Notes under the pieces: generated by a model
Database searches by the model: none
What the model was told of the DNA's origin: nothing
The model's input: only the letters and a program-made list of their open reading frames with translations
Shown: in pieces, positions 8,978-21,900 of the stretch
Layout: each line of letters starts with the position of its first letter
Position numbering within the stretch: position 1 is the stretch's first letter
Translations under genes and position numbers: made by a program
From: Eunapius fragilis
Lineage: Eukaryota > Porifera > Demospongiae > Spongillida > Spongillidae
Direction: 5' to 3'
DNA: 64,000 bases
Assembly: GCA_963681505.1 (NCBI GenBank)
Contig: OY811973.1
Span: 3,321,955-3,385,954 of the forward strand

Positions 8978-11514
8978 AGGTACTTTGACAAATCGCGTAA
9001 GTGGGTCCGTAAATCGATGATCTAAAACTACGTCGAAAACTGGACACGTATTTCGTAAAGTTTGAAAAAGGTCTTAACAAGCGAAGAAACTTGTTCGATT
9101 CTCTGCACGGCTAGATCGACTACACAGCTTGACTTAGTTAGCCAATTAGTTGTAGAATGCAACACCATTGCCTAATTTCTAGCTGGTTCCGGATCTATTT
9201 TTGTTTTGATGCATTGAATTCGTAGTATAACTTCGGGAATGAATCTTGACTCTAATTGTGAGCCAACTATCACGGGATGTATATTGTTATTTAAATCAGG
9301 TATTGAATCGTCATACTACAAAGTATGAGGACGTGTGGATGATGCCCAAAGGGTGCTTTAACTACCCAGGCGTTTTGTGTTGGTCTGCATGAAAAAAGAA
9401 CACACAAGCTTATGTAAATGTATCTTTATATTTTAACTAATTAGGTTTAATTAGATTCTTTGTCTACAAAGCTTAAGCACATAGCCATTTCTTACAATAA
9501 AATATATACCCTATTTATTGCACACCCCATTCTTCGATCAACTAAGTTGTGAATGACATTACGTTGAAGATTGAACTAATTTTTCTATTTCTGTTGTTGT
9601 AACATTGCAATTCGATGAGTGTTCTTTTCAAGTCAAATATTCATATTTAATTAGATGCATGTGTAATTACTGATGCGCATTTGCGCAACCAATGCTTTGT
9701 TGCTATTTAGAATGAAGATAGTTATTGATCTCAAGAGGCTCATTTATGAATATATGTAAAAGGATGTGAGTGAGCATGGATCCCTTCTAGCTCTTGATAT
9801 AAGAAATGGCTTACTGCATTTTGAATTGCCTTTAAATGAATCCCAAACAAATACATTCAACGATCCACTTTCATCGGTCAATGCTAGCCAAACTGACACT
9901 TCCCAATCCATACCAATAAACCTTAGATCTAGCTACACTATATATGAGGCAAGAAAAAGTGCTTTTTTTAAATTAAAAAAGGAATTTGATTACACATGTA
10001 CATCAAATCAGATTGAGTACTTGCTAGTATTAAAATGCTAAACCATACAGTATCTTCAAAGTGCAATGATTAAGTTGGCCCACACGAAAGTGGGATTTCT
10101 ATATAGCAAAGTTAAAAGTAAGATCATTAAAACACTGCTATGATTGTGTTGTCTCACCCACCGGATGAACAGCAAGATAATTTGGTAAAATTTTGCAAAA
10201 CACAGGTCAGGTATGCTGGACAAAAAGTTAAGAATCAGAAGAATAAGGATACATTTAGGAGAAGTATTGGGAAAAAAAGTTGTAGAGAAAGAAGATTATT
10301 TCCTACCTAACTACAATATTAAATGTTTTGTCAGATATATGGTGTCTACATTTACATCTTTGGTAGAAGAATGTACTCTGATAATGGGCATGTAGTTTGT
10401 GTGAAACCTTTTACAATGCCAAAATTCCTAAAGTCATTGTAACCTATTGGAAGTTGAAGAAGATGGGGATAAGTGAACTGAATACATAAATCTATTTGTA
10501 CATGTAGTGGTGTTTTTGATATGTTTCTTATGTCAGCTTTGCATTAAAAATTGTACTAGCAGTTAGATTTATATCAGTTAGTACCATAATTCTAATCACT
10601 CAGTTCATATAGTTATATGTGTACTATTTGCAGAATAACGTTAACCTTCTTCTTATCATGACCAATGGTAAGTGTTAGTTACATATTGAAGCGAAATCCA
10701 ATGCATCCCTATGTATGATATCAGCAAGACTATGTATATTAAAGTTTTGGTTAAGGCTGCACACTTATTTATATCTCTATACTGATTATAAACTCAACCG
10801 GGACAGTTTTTGTTTTGCGTACCCTATCAATTCACGTACATTCGCGATCATTTCATTTGTGATCTTTCGAATAGCGTGGTGCTCGCAACGAAACGCATCA
10901 CCATGAATATAAGGTATCTTTGGGATGTAGATTTTTTGCTCTTTCCAACAATATATAATATGCGGCTTAAATCCCAATTTCAAAAAAATATCAAACTACC
11001 TAACTGGAGTCCAATTACTCTACTCGGAGGACGCAGACTGCCTATTGGTTCTAGGGAACTGTACGATGCCTACCGCGCAAACGTAGCGTATCAGTACTCG
11101 CTGCCTGTGATGATTTTTACGATCTCTTTGGATGCCGTTTTCACCGTTCTGAGCTTCCCGCTTCAGTTCGAAGGGGTAGCGACGTTCTTTGCGACGGGGA
11201 CCGACTCACCTTACCTCCAAATTATGCGCACTGTCGCTTGTCTCGTTTTAGTGCTACTTTCAATGTACCTTTCGAAGTATTTAAAGAAGATATGGCCTGT
11301 TGTTGCATTTTTGTCCATCGTTACGCTCTCCCCGCACCTCATGTTCTACCTCGACGTGTGGACTGTCTTCCCGCCATACCTCCTAATGTTGGTGATGGAA
11401 ACCATTCACTTCCAGCAGAGCTTTCTGATGTCGCTGGCGCTCTATGTCATCACGACGGTTGTTGTGCTAACGCAGCTCACGTATCCAGCGGCAGAGGTCG
11501 AAACGGTACAGAAA
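8885..11514 (+). pseudogene. Duplicate adenylyl cyclase exon 1, split by a transposon
   Basis: The 5' part (8885-8977) encodes [16 protein letters not shown] through VLYWS; the 3' part (11011-11514) encodes [19 protein letters not shown] onward to the donor AAA|gtaagc. Between them lies the 8978-11002 element, which puts a stop after ~20 further codons. Compared with the intact exon at 14896-15498 there is a 9-bp deletion near the start and an extra proline codon (LSFPLQ versus LSFLQ). No later cyclase exons follow this copy; at ~11950 the similarity stops. It is either a broken gene duplicate or an alternative haplotype placed in tandem by the assembler. Confidence 0.75.
8978..11002. mobile_element. 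2-kb DNA transposon insertion with TSD ACTGGAG(T)
   Basis: Defined by comparison with the uninterrupted second copy: ACTGGAGT occurs at both 8970-8977 and 11003-11010, once only in copy 2. The ends are imperfect inverted repeats, TAGGTACTTTGA at left and TCAAACTACCTA at right (reverse complement TAGGTAGTTTGA). The TSD is 7 bp if the T belongs to the element, 8 bp if not. The interior is AT-rich, with only short ORFs (91 aa at 9766-10041, 60 aa at 10213-10395) that I do not recognise. Probably non-autonomous; superfamily undetermined. Confidence 0.75.
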
Positions 11515-11950
11515 GTAAGCAGCCCGGTTTTTAAATGAATAATTTTAGGCCCTGTAATTCATTCAGAACGAGAAGGGTGGGGGGAAGGGGGAATATATTG
11601 TATAACACATAGCTTGGGGAACATGCAGTTAGTTTACTTCCCGTCATTTGATGGTGGGAATTATAATTTATGTGCCGTTTAGTGGTGTCATTGAGTGATT
11701 AAGTCTTAACAATATGAGTTAACATCACACGGGGGGGGGGGGGGGACCTCATCGGATCAATCTTGGTGATTTGTCAGTTACATATATCTGGTACAAAGTG
11801 CCAACATTTTTTGTAACAAAATAATTTGGGAATCAAGGATTGATTCTTGATTCGACGAGTGTACATCAAGGCTCGAGCCGTCTTTACCAAATGTTCTGCA
11901 CGTTAGGTGCATGGGATAAATTTCTTGACAACATTATACCAGCCAGGTAT
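11011..11950 (+). repeat. Segmental duplication copy 1, 3' part
   Basis: Matches 15001-15958, including intron sequence and a poly-G tract (12-16 G here, ~27 G in copy 2). Similarity ends at 11950 ('agccaggtatc' versus 'atcatgcaaaa'). Near identity in non-coding sequence means the copies are recent or allelic. Confidence 0.8.
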
Positions 11951-12629
11951 CATAAGCAATCTTAGTTTTTGTTATTTTTGTTATCACAAAATAAATCATA
12001 TGCTACTGTGGGATAAGAGCAGATACATGTAGTGGAGGTCATACAACATAAGCATACAGTGGAGGTCATGGGGCGTATACATCACATATCTATACACACA
12101 CAAGCAATAAGGTGCACACTAATATCTTGAACAACGGGTGTTATTATGAACACAATGTCCTAAGGAGCAGTACATGTTGCATGATGAAGGTATACTAGGG
12201 TAGTTGACTGCTACCAGCAACATGTATCCATATTCAATTATTTCTTGCATTGTTGTCATTTGCTTTTTGTAAGCCCAGACATACCTCCCTTTGCACCATG
12301 CACTAATGAAGTGTAGTAGTACTTTTTTAACAGACTATTATTATTATTTACCATGGCAATTCTGCATAATCCTGGTGAGAGGGTGGGAGGGAGAGAATGT
12401 GTGTGAGATATCGAAAGACAGAAAGTGCTAGACATACAAAGACAGAGAGGAGAGGGGTGAACACTCATTATTTTTACCATTACCACAACTGGTCCCTAGA
12501 GGTAGTTGTTTGACTACTCTCTTTCTGTTTAGATATGTGTCTCTCTGTGTCCCTCTATCATGCACTCTATCATGTAATCATGCACTCTATCATGCAATCA
12601 TGCACTCTATCATGATCTCTCTCTCTCCC

Positions 12630-12701
<72 letters not shown>

Positions 12702-12736
12702 ATCTCTCTCTCTCTCTCTCTCTCTCCTCTCTCCTC

Positions 12737-12834
<98 letters not shown>

Positions 12835-13497
12835 TCTCTCTCTCTCTCTCTCTCTCATGCTCATGCTCTCTCCCTCCCACCTTCCCCATAGAGTCCAGGA
12901 TCAGAGTATCTTGTTGCCATGGTATATAATATGATTGAGATCTTATCTATTGAAAAAGTACATCCTACTACTCTCCATTAGTACATGGACAGATACATGA
13001 TGCTGGTAGCATTATTACATGCATGCAGCATCATGTGCAGTTCTTTAGGATATTGTGTTCACAATAACACCCACTACATAGCAATAGACAATAGAAAGGT
13101 ACGAATTTACAATCCTGAAGGCATGTTGTTCAAGATACTAGAGTACTACCTAAATAGGCACCTTATTGCTCTGTGCTTACACATATGTATTGTAATGTAT
13201 GTTCTCACGGCCTCTATACATACTCATATCTATATGTTCATGTCATACGGAATCCACTACATGAATATACTCATATTCCATGTTTAATATTGATTTCACA
13301 AAAACTATTGCTGATCTAATCACTGTCCCATTTTGTCATTGTCACACTAACACATATAAGACAGCTGATATTTTAAAGCTAAAAAAACTATCTGAGAACA
13401 ACAGTATGCATGGTGTTAGGAAGAAGCATTGATTTACATGTAATGACATGGTTTTGTCACAAGACAAATACAGGAGAAAGCTTGTGAGCAGCAGTAC
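11951..13497. other. Unassigned sequence between duplication copies
   Basis: No gene recognised. It holds a long (CT)n array and otherwise AT-rich sequence. The 100-codon frame at 12985-13287 has no family resemblance I can name. Confidence 0.4.
12604..12858. repeat. (CT)n microsatellite
   Basis: About 250 bp of CT dinucleotides with rare interruptions (cct, ctcat, ctcgt). Preceded by three copies of 'catgcactctat'. Confidence 0.95.
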
Positions 13498-13685
13498 CCT
13501 CTACACATCTTCTCTTTGACACTGAGAAGGCTTATGATGCTGTGAACAGAAACATCATTTGGCCATTGCTCCAAAAGTGTGGCTTACCACCAGTGACACT
13601 CATAGACAAACTAAATGAGGGCACATTAAACCTGTTAACCCCCTATGACATCATTAATGGACTGTTGCAAGACTTTATGAACTAA
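13470..13685 (+). pseudogene. LINE-type reverse transcriptase fragment
   Basis: The frame starting at 13512 reads LFDTEKAYDAVNRNIIWPLL followed by QKCGLPPVTLIDKLNEG. This matches the pattern around the first catalytic Asp of LINE reverse transcriptases (F.D..KAFD.V.....W..L...G.P......I...H.G). The upstream part is frame-shifted and the C-terminal YADD region is absent, so this is a short dead fragment. Confidence 0.6.
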
Positions 13686-13918
13686 GGCAGCAGGCTAGCT
13701 GTCAATACCACCAGATAACTCAAGTTCAATGTAATGATCCAAGTAAGTGCTTCTTACCATCCATTCAGTGCCATCAACCACAACCAGCTTGATGTAATTT
13801 CTTACTTTCCATGCCTCTGTAGTGCCTGTCCCACAGGACAAGGAGATAACCATACAGATATCTAAAGCATTTTCAGTAGCTTAATCTCCAGCAAGGAACA
13901 ATCAACCCATAGCTGTTG

Positions 13919-14118
13919 NNNNNNNNNNNNNNNNNNNNNNNNNNNNNNNNNNNNNNNNNNNNNNNNNNNNNNNNNNNNNNNNNNNNNNNNNNNNNNNNNN
14001 NNNNNNNNNNNNNNNNNNNNNNNNNNNNNNNNNNNNNNNNNNNNNNNNNNNNNNNNNNNNNNNNNNNNNNNNNNNNNNNNNNNNNNNNNNNNNNNNNNNN
14101 NNNNNNNNNNNNNNNNNN
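13919..14118. other. Assembly gap (200 N)
   Basis: Exactly 200 undetermined bases, a conventional scaffold-gap size. It sits directly at the left edge of duplication copy 2. Confidence 0.99.
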
Positions 14119-15958
14119 CATAACGCTTGCACAATTCTATTTATCTCTGTAATTATAGGCGAATGTCGCCATGGAACGCTTTAATATAACACTCCAATAC
14201 GTAATGATTACGTGATCAGTTCATGCTTTATTCATATATCCGATACCTGAAGATGTGCTTCCAGGAGATTCTAAAGCGATTGGTATAACTTGCGCTCTTT
14301 AAAACCATTCCTATCCCGAGTACTACTCTTCCGAGAAGAAGAAGAAGACGATGACGGAGGAGAATTGGTCTGCTGTGAACGAGAAACACTTAAAGCAAAC
14401 AGTTTTGAAGACTGGAACAAAACATTAAAATGACTGTCTTTGCCTTCTGGTTCGATAGCAAACTAAACTATCCGTTTCTGGGTACGCGAGTTATACGCGG
14501 GTCGCGGATTTCACGACACAGGTCAATTAGCCATAGGTCTGGTCCCCAGACTAGAAATTACTGGGAGTATATTGTGAAATGAGCAACTTGACTGATCTGT
14601 AGTCATGAATTTAACCCTGAGTGAGGGACGCAGCACACACACCTTCCTCGGAACGATGTCTCGCCACCTTGTGCCGGTAAGATAAAGCCTCCCAGTTCAT
14701 CCCTGTCAATAACACCTACCACGTGTGCTCACATTTTATCAACCTATCACTATAACGCCAGCAACGCCTCGACCAAAATTGGCTTCACCGTTTATAAACA
14801 TCAGTACATAAGCAAGGTCATGCAGTCTTGATGCTCCCAAACCAGCTCCATTTGGGTTCACTTGACCCGACGTCTAGTTATAATAACACACTGCAATGCT
14901 GATTTGTGTCAGGAGACGTCTGACCGCTGCACTCCGGAGGATCCTCCGTCTTCTCGTGCCCCTCGCACAGTTTCTGATGCAGGTTTTGTACTGGAGTCCA
15001 ATTACTCTACTCGGAGGACGCAGGCTGCCTATTGGTTCTCGGGAACTGTACGATGCCTACCGCGCAAACGTAGCGTATCAGTACTCGCTGCCTGTGATGA
15101 TTTTTACGATCGTTTTGGATGCCGTTTTCACCGTTCTGAGCTTCCTTCAGTTCGAAGGGGTAGCGACGTTCTTCGCGACGGGGACCGACTCACCTTACCT
15201 CCAAATTCTGCGCACTGTCGCTTGTCTCGTTTTAGTGTTACTTTCAATGTACCTTTCGAAGTATTTAAAGAAGATATGGCCTGTTGTTGCATTTTTGTCC
15301 ATCGTTACGCTCTCCCCGCACCTCATGTTCTACCTCGACGTGTGGACTGTCTTCCCGCCATACCTCCTAATGTTGGTGATGGAAACCATTCACTTCCAGC
15401 AGAGCTTTCTGATGTCGCTGGCGCTCTATGTCATCACGACGGTTGTTGTGCTAACGCAGCTCACGTATCCTGCGGCGGAGGTCGAAACAGTACAGAAAGT
15501 AAGCCGCCCGGTTTTTAAATGAATAATTTTAGGCACTGTAATTCATTCAGAACGAGAAGGGTGGGGGTAAGGGGGAATATATTGTATAACAAATAGCTTG
15601 GGGAACATGCAGTTAGTTTACTTCCCGTCATTTGATGCTGGGAATTATAATTTATGTGCCGTTTAGTGGTGTCATTGAGTGGTTAAGTCTTAACAATATG
15701 AATGAGTTAACATCACACGGGGGGGGGGGGGGGGGGGGGGGGGGGGACCTCATCGGATCAATCTTGGTTTCCAACTGATTTGTCAGTTACATATATCTGG
15801 TACAAAGTGCCAACATTTTTTGTAACAAAATCATTTGGGAATCAAGGATTGATTCATAATTCGACGAGTGTACATCAAGGCTCGAGCCGTCTTTACCAAA
15901 TGTTCTGCACGTTAGGCGCATGGGATAAATTTCTTGCCAACATTATACCATCATGCAA
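14119..15958 (+). repeat. Segmental duplication copy 2 (uninterrupted)
   Basis: Contains the 5' flank, intact exon 1 and part of intron 1 of the adenylyl cyclase gene, matching 8350-8977 plus 11011-11950. A block at ~14290-14430 unique to this copy has a frame ending REEEEDDDGGELVCCERETL and a stop shortly after, of unknown meaning. Confidence 0.8.
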
Positions 15959-18900
15959 AAAGATGTACCTAAAAAATTTTGCACGCGCGTGGACCGATGG
16001 CATTAAAGGATGTAACAGCAGACCATTTGCATGCATACATATTTTCCCCTCTTGTACGCTTCAGCCGAGCGTCCAACCTTAGATAAGGCATTTTCAGTTC
16101 TGAAACGTAGGGTTAAGCTGAACTGAACCATGCAGACATATAGGCCCTACTGGGCCCTATCTAATAATAATGAACGTACGTATATACACTGCGGCTTCTC
16201 ACCCTCGCTCCCTTTGCACCAGGTTACAATATGTCTGCTGATGCTAACAGTGGTTGCGATGATGGCTGTGGTTCACCTTCTGCTTGAACTGAAGAATAAA
16301 TCGGCTTTCTTGGCAATCCAGAAAAGCGTTGTCAAGCAACAGGACACCGAAAAGGAGCTTCGGAAACAGGTACATTGTTCACTGGGGAGGTTAGCACCTG
16401 CACCTGCAGGAGGTTAAAGATCCTTTTCAACTTAATATCACATTGCATGAGATTATAAAGTAGGGCATGCAAACGGTCTGTTGTCTGTTACCACGGAGGG
16501 GCAGACTTTTAATAATGTAACCACCATTGCAGGAAAGGCTACTTACTTCCATCCTGCCACAAGCAATTAATCTGATAAGCTCCATTAAAGAAAGCTTCCT
16601 AGCAAAAGAATTTGAAGGACAGTTCAGGAAATTGCACATTAGCAGAGAAGAGAACGTGAGGTACTTTGGATACATTTCTCCCTCCTCCCCTCCATTTCTC
16701 CCTCCTCCCCTCTATTTGTCCTGTGCTTCCTCTTCTACATACTGTCCTTCTTCGTTCCCTCCCTCTAATCTTTCTTTCCCTCTCTCCTTTGTCTCCCTCT
16801 CTCCTTTCTCTCCCCTCTCTGTATATGTCTTCCCTCCTCTTCCCTTTCCTCCATCCTCTCTCCCTCCCACTCCCCTTCCTTTTTCACCTCCCCTCGCTCT
16901 CTCCCTCTCTCCCATCACACACCAGTATTCTGTTTGCAGATATCATTGGCTTCACTGCCCTGAGTTCAAAGATCAGTGCTAGAGAATTGGTACACTTGCT
17001 GAACAGTCTATTTGCACAGTGTGATGCTCTGGCAGAGGTGAACGTTTGCACTCATCCACACAAGCACACACATAAATTCACACACACACCTACACTTTCA
17101 CACCTACATTCCAGTACACTGTACTGCCTCACATGTCAAACTATTTTCATACTTGCTACTTGATGAAATACACAAAGCCATTTTTTATAAGGGAAAGGTG
17201 TTACAGCCTTAGTGTGACTATAGACACCAATGTATATGCTTTATTTTCTCTACGACCAACTGAATTCATTGTCACAAAAGTACATCTTATTTGAATCAAT
17301 CATGACTTGCAGCATGGGCAGAGGCCTGGGGACTTGCAGCATGGGCCTCTAGAGGCCTGGGGACTTGCAGCATGGGCAGAGGCCTGGGTACTTGCCAGCA
17401 TGGGATAGATTACACCCGCTGTGAGCACAGCACGTATGTAGTACAAGGTGTGTTGTGTATGTGCGTGTGTGTGTGTGTGTATGTGTATGTATGTATGTGT
17501 GTGTGTATGTGTGTGTATGTATGTGTATGTGTGTGTGTGTGTGTGTGTGTATCTGTTGTGTGTGTGTGTCCAGCAGGTCTGATCCAACACAGCTCTCTCA
17601 ACAGCTCAACCATTGCCTTCGCATCAAGATCCTTGGAGACTGCTATTACTGCGTCTCTGGACTATATGACAGCAGGAAGGACCATGCTGCCTGCTGCGTC
17701 AAGATGGGTCTGGGGATGGTCAAACTGCTCAAGTGAGTGCAACCATTCAATGCTGTCGCAAAAGGTACAATTCCCCCCTCCACTCTTTTTTCTTCCATCC
17801 TCCCCTCTCCCTCCTCCTCCTTTCCTCCTTTCCCCTTTTCTCTTTTCCTCACTCCTTCCCTCTCTTCCCCCCCTCTGCCCCTCTCTTCCCTCACCCTCCC
17901 TCCCACTCTCCTTCCTTTCCTCTTTCACTCCCTTCCACCTCTTCCATCCTCCCTCCCACTCTTCCCTCTCTCCTCATTTCCCTAGAGATATGAGCGACCA
18001 GACCAACCACACTCTGGCAATGAGGATTGGCGTTCACACAGGTTCAGTCCTCTGTGGCCTGATTGGTCTCCACAAGTGGCAGTTTGACGTGTGGTCCAGC
18101 GATGTTGACATTGCACACCACATGGAGTCAGGGGGGTTGCCGGGGTGAGAATATCACAAGGGTTAACATCACTTTGGTCAAAAAGGCTTAACAGAGTGAT
18201 TTAAGATAGTGCGTTAAAGATAATAATGAGTTTAGAACATACATATATGTTGTTGCTTGGTCTTTGGGGGGGGGGGGGGGGGGGGGGCTTGCTAAGAGAG
18301 GCCTGCATTAATTTTTTAGGCACATCTTTCGCAGAAGGGTGCACATCACCAAGGCAACACTGGCTGCTCTCAATGGCTCTTACATAGTGGAGCCGGGGAA
18401 TGGACAACTGAGGGACACATATCTGAAGGCAAAGGGAGTGGAGACATACCTGGTAGTATGTCAGGATGGTGATGACATTGACTTAATACAGCTTCCTGAA
18501 AACAAGGTACAAACGTACTAGTCGCTTTCGTATTCCTTGCTGCAAAACACACTACCCACTTTCATATTCTGTATATTTCTGCATACTACAAGCAACACTA
18601 CCCACTTTCATATTCTGTATATTTCTTCATACTACAAACACTACCCACTTTCATATTCTGTATATTTCTTCATACTACAAACACTACCCACTTTCATATT
18701 CTGTATATTTCTTCATACTACAAACACTACCCACTTTCATATTCTGTATATTTCTGCATACTAGCTCCTTTTTGATGCTGGCTGCTTTTACGTTTTGGAT
18801 ATCACTTATATACCCAAAACCTTTGTCCTTCCCTTAACTTCCCTCCCATATGCAAGGACTGTGCCACCCCCGCACTCCTGCCATCTTGCGTCCTGCCCCA

Positions 18901-21900
18901 GCGGGACAACCTCTGCACCCCTTACCCCGTCTCCCCGGCCTTCAGCATGGCCTCCTCTAGGACTGTGTCTGCACTACACCCCTCTGCTGTTAACTGCCAG
19001 CTGCAGGTCGTGCGGTCCAGAGGCGGGTCCACCACGGTGAATTCCAACACAACGGAGTTGGAACTGTCCGCCAAATATCTCAAAGACATGTTGTCTGTTG
19101 CTGAAAATGTGGGTGTGGTTATCCTCGATAGGCTGCTTGTAACTGTTTTGCATTTTATCCCTACGGCCCTCAGAGCAACATTAATGCTGAACAGGATATG
19201 AGGTCTGTGGTAGTACGTTAGTCTGCACTTGGGTCCTGCATTAATCACATCATCCCAATCACATCATCCCAATCACATCATCCCAATTACATCATCCCAA
19301 TCACATCATCCCAATCCCATCATCCCAATCACATCATCCCAATCACATCATCCCAATCACATCATCCCAATTACATCATCCCAATCACATCATCCCAATC
19401 ACATCATCCCAATCACATCATCCCAATCACATCATCCCAATCACATCATCCCAATCACATCATCCCAATCTCAAAAGCAATCTTTTTGAGGAGAGCACCT
19501 TTCTAAGCAATATGCAAGAAGCCATGGCCAGGGGCTGTGATTACAGGTAAGGCTTGGTGATTTATGGATTGTTTTAAATGCTGGGCACATCCATGTAAGA
19601 TGGGGCATATCCATGTAAGATGGGGCACATCCATGTAAGATGGGGCACATCCATGTAAGATGGGGCACATCCATGTAAGATGGGGCACATCCATGTAAGA
19701 TGGGGCACATCCATGTAAGATGGGGCACATCCATGTAAGATGGGGCACATCTATGTAAGATGGGGCACATCCATGTAAGATGGGGCACATCCATGTAAGA
19801 TGGAGCACATCCATGTAAGATGGGGCACATCCATGTAAGATGGGGCACATCTATGTAAGATGGGGCACATCCATGTAAGATGGGGGACATCCATGTAAGA
19901 TGGGGCACATCTATGTAAGATGGGGCACATCCATGTAAGATGGGGCATATCCATGTAAGATGGGGCACATCCATGTAAGATGGGGCATATCCATGTAAGA
20001 TGGGGCACATCCATGTAAGATGGGGCATATCCATGTAAGATGGGGCACATCCATGTAAGATGGGGCACATCCATGTAAGATGGGGCACATCCATGTAAGA
20101 TGGGGCACATCCATGTAAGATGGGGCACATCCATGTAAGATGGGGCACATCCATGTAAGATGGGGCACATCCATGTAAGATGGGGCACATCCATGTAAGA
20201 TGGGGCACATCCATACAAGATGGGGCACATCCATGTAAGATGGGGCACATCCATGTAAGATGGGGCACATCCATACAAGATGGGGCACATCCATGTAAGA
20301 TGGGGCACATCCATGTAAGGTTGCTGTGCCATGCAATACATACACTATGGTTGTTGCTCACTGGATGAAATAGGGCACAATTACCAGCTACCATTTCTTT
20401 TGCCCCCCTCCCCCAACACACACACTCACACACAGTGAGGTTAAGAAGACTCTCAATCTACTTACCAATGAGTTAAAAAACAGCAAACTTGAAGCCAAAG
20501 TGTGTGCCACGTTTGCGTTTATCCCTGTCATGTTATCTTGTTCACTTCTGTCATGTTATCTTGTTCACTTCTGTCATGTTATCTTGTTCACTTCTGTCAT
20601 GTTATCTTGTTCACTTCTGTCATGTTATCTTGTTCACTTCTGTCATGTTATCTTGTTCACTTCTGTCATGTTATCTTGTTCACTTCTGTCATGTTATCTT
20701 GTTCACTTCTGTCATGTTATCTTGTTCACTTCTGTCATGTTATCTTATTCACTTCTGTCATGTTATCTTGTTCACTTCTGTCATGTTATCTTGTTCACTT
20801 CTGTCATGTTATCTTGTTCACTTCTGTCATGTTATCTTGTTCACTTCTGTCATGTTATCTTGTTCACTTCTGTCATGCTATCTTGTTCACTTCTGTCATG
20901 TTATCTTGTTCACTTCTGTCATGTTATCTTGTTCACTTCTGTCATGTTATCTTGTTCACTTCTGTCATGCTGTTATCTTGCCCAGTTTCAAAAGCTCCCA
21001 TTCAAGCGGCCATACATCTTCATATCAGTCCTGTTGGGCCTCCACGTGGTGTTCTACATATGCCAAATGATATTTGGACCCAGGAGGTATGCCCCAGTAT
21101 GGCTGCCAAATGGTATATGGACCCAGGAGGTATACCCCAGTATGGTTGCCAAATGGTATATGGACCCAGGAGGTATACCCCAGTATGGTTGCCAAATGGT
21201 ATATGGACCCAGGAGGTATACCCCAGTATGGTTGCCAAATGGTATATGGACCCAGGAGGTATACCCCAGTATGGCTGCCAAATGGTATATGGACCCAGGA
21301 GGTATACCCCAGTATGGTTGCCAAATGGTATATGTACCCAGGAGGTATACCCCAGTATAGTATATGGACCCAGGAGGTATACCCCAGTATGGTATATGGA
21401 CCCAGGAGGTATACCCCAGTATGGTATATGGACCCAGGAGGTATACCCCAGTATGGTATATGGACCCAGGAGGTATACCCCAGTATGGCTGCCAAATACC
21501 AGTATAATTTGGTGGTTATAGGAAAGCTATATAGTTCAATTCTGTGAAATGGGAGGCGGGATTTGGTGTGGCATTAATAAGAGTACATTGCTGTATGAAT
21601 GAATGAATGGCTGTAGATTGGAGGTGGATGACGAATTAATGTCATTGGCAGGTTTGTTTCTGTCCATGTGAGCTACATTCTTGGAGGTGGGGTCATTGTG
21701 CTGGCCCTGCTAGTGGCTTTGGCAGACAGTGTCAAGGTAAGTGACTGCATGTGCTGATGGTGTCAATGAGCAGCCATCTTTGAACATCATCAAGATGTGG
21801 AGAGGGTGGGATAGAGGTGGAGAGGGATAGAGATGGGGAGGGAGAGGTGGAGAGGGAGAGGGGGAGGGAGAGGTGGGGAGGGGGAGATGGGGAGGGAGAG

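Noticed and set aside
13862-14152. Open frames across the N run
   Set aside because: They exist only because undetermined bases hide stops.
14862-15518. 218-codon frame overlapping cyclase exon 1
   Set aside because: A +1 frame shadow; the frame from 14896 gives the family's transmembrane sequence and joins in phase to exon 2.
19471-20433. 320-codon minus-strand frame with a WMCPILHG-type 20-residue period
   Set aside because: It is the translation of the intronic 20-bp minisatellite, antisense to the cyclase.
20502-21521. 339-codon plus-strand frame
   Set aside because: Translation of the 23-bp and 43-bp arrays around exon 11; only 20986-21086 is coding.
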